Assembly: GCA_900551445.1 (NCBI GenBank)
Contig: URWA01000012.1
Coordinates: 21,287 to 85,286, forward strand
DNA length: 64,000 nucleotides
Direction of reading: 5' to 3'
Source: an uncultured Bacteroides sp.
GTDB taxonomy: Bacteria; Bacteroidota; Bacteroidia; Bacteroidales; Bacteroidaceae
Part shown: positions 60,897-64,000 of the stretch, one piece after another
How the letters are laid out: every line of letters starts with the position of its first letter
Position numbering within the stretch: position 1 is the first letter of the stretch
The notes under the pieces: model-generated
What the model was told of the DNA's origin: nothing
What the model saw: only the letters and a program-made list of their open reading frames with translations
The model's database searches: none
Translations under genes and position numbers: made by a program

Positions 60897-62429
60897 ATGA
60901 AGAAAAATATTTTATTTGCGATACTGTCTGGATTTGCGAGTTTTACATGTGTAGGCGAGGCCATGGCGCAGTCTCAGATTAACCGTTCCGCCTATTTTTT
61001 GGAGGGAGCTACTTATCGCCATGAGCTGAATCCGGCATTTATGGGAGAAAGAGGATATGTAGGTATGCCCGGATTGGGAAACCTGTCTGTAGGTGCCCAA
61101 GGTACGGCGGGAGTAGGTGATTTCCTGTTTGTAAAACCGAATGGCGATTTGATGACCTTCATGCATGGGGATGTGAGTCGTCAGGATTTCCTGAACGGGT
61201 TGCCAAACCGAATCAAGATGGGATTTAATGTGAACGAGAATATCTTGTCTACAGGATTTTATGCATGGGGTGGTTTTAATACGTTTGGCCTTTCCATTAA
61301 GAGCAACACCAATTTTTCTGCTCCCGACCAGCTGTTTAAATTCATGAAGAACGGAGTGGATGCTCCGGAAGGTACTCATTACAGTGTGAATGACTTGAGT
61401 ATCCTGACTACCAATTATGCGGAAATTGCCTTTGGACATGCCCGTCAGATCAATGACCAGTGGACCGTGGGGGCAAAAGCAAAGTTCCTGGTAGGGTTGG
61501 CAAAGGCTACGGTGAAAATAGACCGTTTGGATATTGACGCTACTCCGGATGCATGGAAAATCACTCCGTCGGGGGCACAGGCCTATCTTTCTGCCAAGGG
61601 ATTGATTACGCCGACACGTGGTGAAACGGGAAATTATGAGGAGAGTGATTATGTGCTGGATGCCAATGGAAACCGTACAAACCAGTTGAAACCGGGCTCA
61701 GAGCAGTTGCTTTCGTATGATGACTTGGATTTTGATACGAAAAAAATAGGTCCTACAGGATTTGGTATAGCTTTTGATTTTGGTACCACTTACTGTCTGA
61801 ACGATGACTGGACATTCTCGGCTGCCGTATTGGATTTGGGATTTATCCGTTGGAAGAACACGGTAAAAGCTACGATGAACAACAGTTTTGAGTTTGACGG
61901 CTTTAATGAGATTCCGGTGAAGTCTGATTTGGGTGACAATGATCCGAATTCAATTGACAACCAGGCTGACCGTGTTGTGGATGACTTGAAACAGATGGCT
62001 AAATTCACGAAGGAAGCTGAAGGCTTGAAACGTACGACGGCTTTGGCGGCTACCTTGAACTTGGGAGCACAATATACATTGCCGGCTTATGACCGTCTGA
62101 AATTCGGTCTCTTGTCTTCTACTCGTTTTCAAGGTCGTCACTCTTGGACAGAGGCACGTATTTCCGCCAATATCTCTCCTTTGACTTGGTTTGAGGCATC
62201 CGTAAACTATGCGCTTTCAAACTTTGGCTCTACGGGAGGTTTGATGTTGAATTTCCACCCGAGAGGTTTCAACTTCTTTGTGGCAGCAGATGTGCCGATG
62301 GGAAAATATACGCCGAAATATTTTATACCTATCAACCGTTTCTCAGCGAATGTGAACTTAGGTATTAACTTTACCTTTGGTCCGAAACATAAGACCCAAT
62401 ATCATTGTGTAGAAGTACAGTCATTATAA
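60897..62429 (+). CDS. DUF5723-type outer-membrane barrel protein
   Basis: 510 aa with signal peptide (1-24, AMAQS). The mature start QINRSAYFLEGATYRHELNPAF and the following GLGNLSVGAQGTAGVGDF resemble Bacteroidetes PorV/FadL-like barrel proteins of the DUF5723 type. Alternating strands continue to the C-terminal VNLGINFTFGPK. An unusually long acidic loop (DLGDNDPNSIDNQADRVVDD, about residues 340-360) interrupts the barrel. Role unknown. It is probably surface related because it is encoded between a lipoprotein and a DUF3868/OmpA-like protein in one operon. Confidence 0.75.
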   Translation: MKKNILFAILSGFASFTCVGEAMAQSQINRSAYFLEGATYRHELNPAFMGERGYVGMPGLGNLSVGAQGTAGVGDFLFVKPNGDLMTFMHGDVSRQDFLNGLPNRIKMGFNVNENILSTGFYAWGGFNTFGLSIKSNTNFSAPDQLFKFMKNGVDAPEGTHYSVNDLSILTTNYAEIAFGHARQINDQWTVGAKAKFLVGLAKATVKIDRLDIDATPDAWKITPSGAQAYLSAKGLITPTRGETGNYEESDYVLDANGNRTNQLKPGSEQLLSYDDLDFDTKKIGPTGFGIAFDFGTTYCLNDDWTFSAAVLDLGFIRWKNTVKATMNNSFEFDGFNEIPVKSDLGDNDPNSIDNQADRVVDDLKQMAKFTKEAEGLKRTTALAATLNLGAQYTLPAYDRLKFGLLSSTRFQGRHSWTEARISANISPLTWFEASVNYALSNFGSTGGLMLNFHPRGFNFFVAADVPMGKYTPKYFIPINRFSANVNLGINFTFGPKHKTQYHCVEVQSL

Positions 62430-62450
62430 AAGAATAATTTGAAAGTAGAT

Positions 62451-63917
62451 ATGAGAAAAATAATATATATGCTGTGGCTTGCCGCATTGCCTTTTTCGGC
62501 TATGGCAGGTGATATCCAGTACACACGTCCTGCATTGACCTTGAAGAATGATACATTGACCATGGAATTTTCCATGAATGTGGCAGATGTGCGTGTCAAC
62601 AGTGAGCAGACTTATGCCTTTACTCCGGTGTTGCGTGAGGGTAAGAATTATTATGCCATGCCTCCGGTCATTGTGACAGGAAAGAATGGAGATTATAAGA
62701 TGCGTCGTTCGGAGCGTAAGATGGCCCGTCGTTTTGGATACGATAATCCGTATGTGGTGATTCACGGACGTCAGGAAAACCGGGAAGATGTGGTGCGTTA
62801 CACGGCTTCTGTTCCTTATCAGCCGTGGATGGATCATGCTTCCATGATTCTGCTTCAGGAAGGCAAGGAATGTTGTGAGGTGGATTTGTTGGATATTACG
62901 GTGATTGAACCGGATATGGCTGTCCAGACACCGGCTTTGCCTGCAGAATTTGAGGTGTGCGAGCCTTGTAAGGAAATGGTTTCCTTCCTGACGCCGAAAG
63001 AAGAACCGTTGAAAGTACGCTCGGAACAAAGTACGTTGTTTATTGAGTTTCCGGTAGGAAAAACGGCTTTTGATGCGGAGTACAAAAACAACCGTAGCGA
63101 ATTGCAGAAGCTGAAAGATATTCTGGATCCTCTGGAAGACCGCGATTTGGTGACATTCAAATCCATCAATGTATGTGGATATTCTTCTCCTGACGGTTCA
63201 GTCCGTACCAATGACAGGGTAGCTTCCCAGCGTGCGGAATCCTTCGCATTGAACTTGAAGGGAGGATATAATTTCCCGCAGGAAGTATTGCATGTCACCT
63301 CTGCCGGAGAAGATTGGGACAGCCTGGTGAAAATGCTGGAGGAAGAGAAACCTGCGTATGCCGATAAAGCGTTGGCGGTCATTCAAAAATATGACAATCT
63401 GGATGTGCGTGAGGCTCGCTTGAAAACGACTTTAGGTGCGGCTACTTACCGGACAATGATGAACCAGTATTATCCTCGTCTGCGTCGGTTGAGTGTTTCG
63501 GTAGATTACGAAGTGAGAGAGGTGCTGAATTCGGAAGCTGCCCGTCTGATTTATACGAATCCCAAACTGTTGAGCTTGCAGGAGATGTATCGTGTGGCCG
63601 GAATGTACCAGCCGGGTACGAAGGAATACAAGGAAGTCTATGAGATTGCAGCCACTACTTACCCTGAAGATGTGATTGCCAACATCAATGCGGCTTCTGC
63701 CAATATTATCAGTGGCGATTTCAAAAAGGCTGCATCTTATATGGATAAGGTGAAAGAAGATCCGCGTGCGTATAATAATTTGGGCGTGTTGGCTTGGCTG
63801 TCCGGAAATACCGAGGAGGCTAAAGGATGGTTCCAGAAAGCAGCCAGTGTAGAGCCTGAAAAGGCCAATGCCAATCTGGAAAAGATGGTGCCTTATGAAG
63901 TGGCTCCGCAGAAGTGA
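62451..63917 (+). CDS. DUF3868/OmpA-like protein with TPR-like C-terminus
   Basis: 488 aa from ATG 62451 (signal peptide 1-19, AMAGD); a TTG four codons earlier was rejected. The N-terminal domain (about 20-165: PALTLKNDTLTMEFSMNVADVRVNSEQTYAFTPVL) matches DUF3868 proteins, which are often found beside fimbrillin (Mfa/Fim) genes. The middle (about 185-345) resembles an OmpA-like domain (FPVGKTAFDAEYKNNRSEL, NVCGYSSPDGS, NDRVASQRAESFALNL). Two TPR-like repeats follow at the C-terminus (DVIANINAASANIISGDFKKAASYMD, YNNLGVLAWLSGNTEEAKGWFQKAA). I infer a periplasmic scaffold for a fimbria-like surface structure, with structural genes possibly just past the window edge. Confidence 0.82.
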   Translation: MRKIIYMLWLAALPFSAMAGDIQYTRPALTLKNDTLTMEFSMNVADVRVNSEQTYAFTPVLREGKNYYAMPPVIVTGKNGDYKMRRSERKMARRFGYDNPYVVIHGRQENREDVVRYTASVPYQPWMDHASMILLQEGKECCEVDLLDITVIEPDMAVQTPALPAEFEVCEPCKEMVSFLTPKEEPLKVRSEQSTLFIEFPVGKTAFDAEYKNNRSELQKLKDILDPLEDRDLVTFKSINVCGYSSPDGSVRTNDRVASQRAESFALNLKGGYNFPQEVLHVTSAGEDWDSLVKMLEEEKPAYADKALAVIQKYDNLDVREARLKTTLGAATYRTMMNQYYPRLRRLSVSVDYEVREVLNSEAARLIYTNPKLLSLQEMYRVAGMYQPGTKEYKEVYEIAATTYPEDVIANINAASANIISGDFKKAASYMDKVKEDPRAYNNLGVLAWLSGNTEEAKGWFQKAASVEPEKANANLEKMVPYEVAPQK

Positions 63918-64000
63918 TTCGCTATCATTCGTTGATATAAAAAAGGAGGGTGTGTCAAAACTAAAATGACTACTCTTCAAAGTTACAGATTATAACTATA

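Overview
This window looks like a chromosomal segment of a gut Bacteroidaceae bacterium (Bacteroides or Phocaeicola; species not determined). The evidence is a SusC/SusD pair, a hybrid two-component regulator (HTCS), many secreted glycoside hydrolases, and promoters carrying the Bacteroidetes -7 box TAxxTTTG instead of sigma70-type boxes.

Layout. (1) 1-1415: the end of a dTDP-sugar locus (rfbA, minus strand), then two tRNA-Cys genes, one tRNA-Lys gene and a terminator. (2) 1525-5850: a short L-fucose locus with a GntR-type regulator, fucI and fucP; no fuculokinase or aldolase gene lies beside it. (3) 5970-9123: ResB-like and CcsA-like haem/cytochrome c assembly proteins followed by a three-haem cytochrome c peroxidase. 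(4) 9208-13060: a compact operon (2TM protein, DUF2141 protein, outer-membrane barrel, membrane protein, winged-helix regulator). Copies of one inverted repeat fill the spacer of its two promoters, which points to autorepression. (5) 13294-52670: a large xylan utilisation locus with SusC/SusD, a GH43-GH8 fusion, further GH43 enzymes, CE1, GH95, GH127, GH97, GH31, CE6, an HTCS, CE20, an MFS sugar importer, GH10, an intracellular GH43 and GH67. One GH43 gene is broken by two frameshifts. (6) 52896-58923: a TonB-dependent receptor, a divergent CE1-type esterase, a LuxR-type regulator with a degenerate receiver, and an FAD-dependent oxidoreductase. (7) 59126-63917: a three-gene cell-envelope operon (lipoprotein, DUF5723 barrel, DUF3868/TPR protein).

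How the xylan genes fit together. SusC/SusD would import xylan oligosaccharides. Periplasmic or surface esterases (CE1, CE6, CE20) would remove acyl groups. GH43, GH127, GH95, GH97 and GH31 would trim side chains, GH67 would remove (methyl)glucuronic acid, GH10 and GH8 would cut the backbone, and the MFS carrier and cytoplasmic GH43 would finish the products. Four promoters in this locus share a 66-bp module: (T/C)GTAACA ends exactly 52 nt before the first base of the -7 box, with a second half-site 21 nt downstream. I propose this as the HTCS operator.

The most unusual structure is a pair of 126-bp arrays (13103-13228 and 52745-52870). Each has exactly six 16-bp palindromic units of the form AAACGY-N4-RYGTTT separated by exactly 6 bp, so the period is 22 bp. 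They lie about 40 kb apart, on either side of the xylan locus, and I do not recognise them as any described element.
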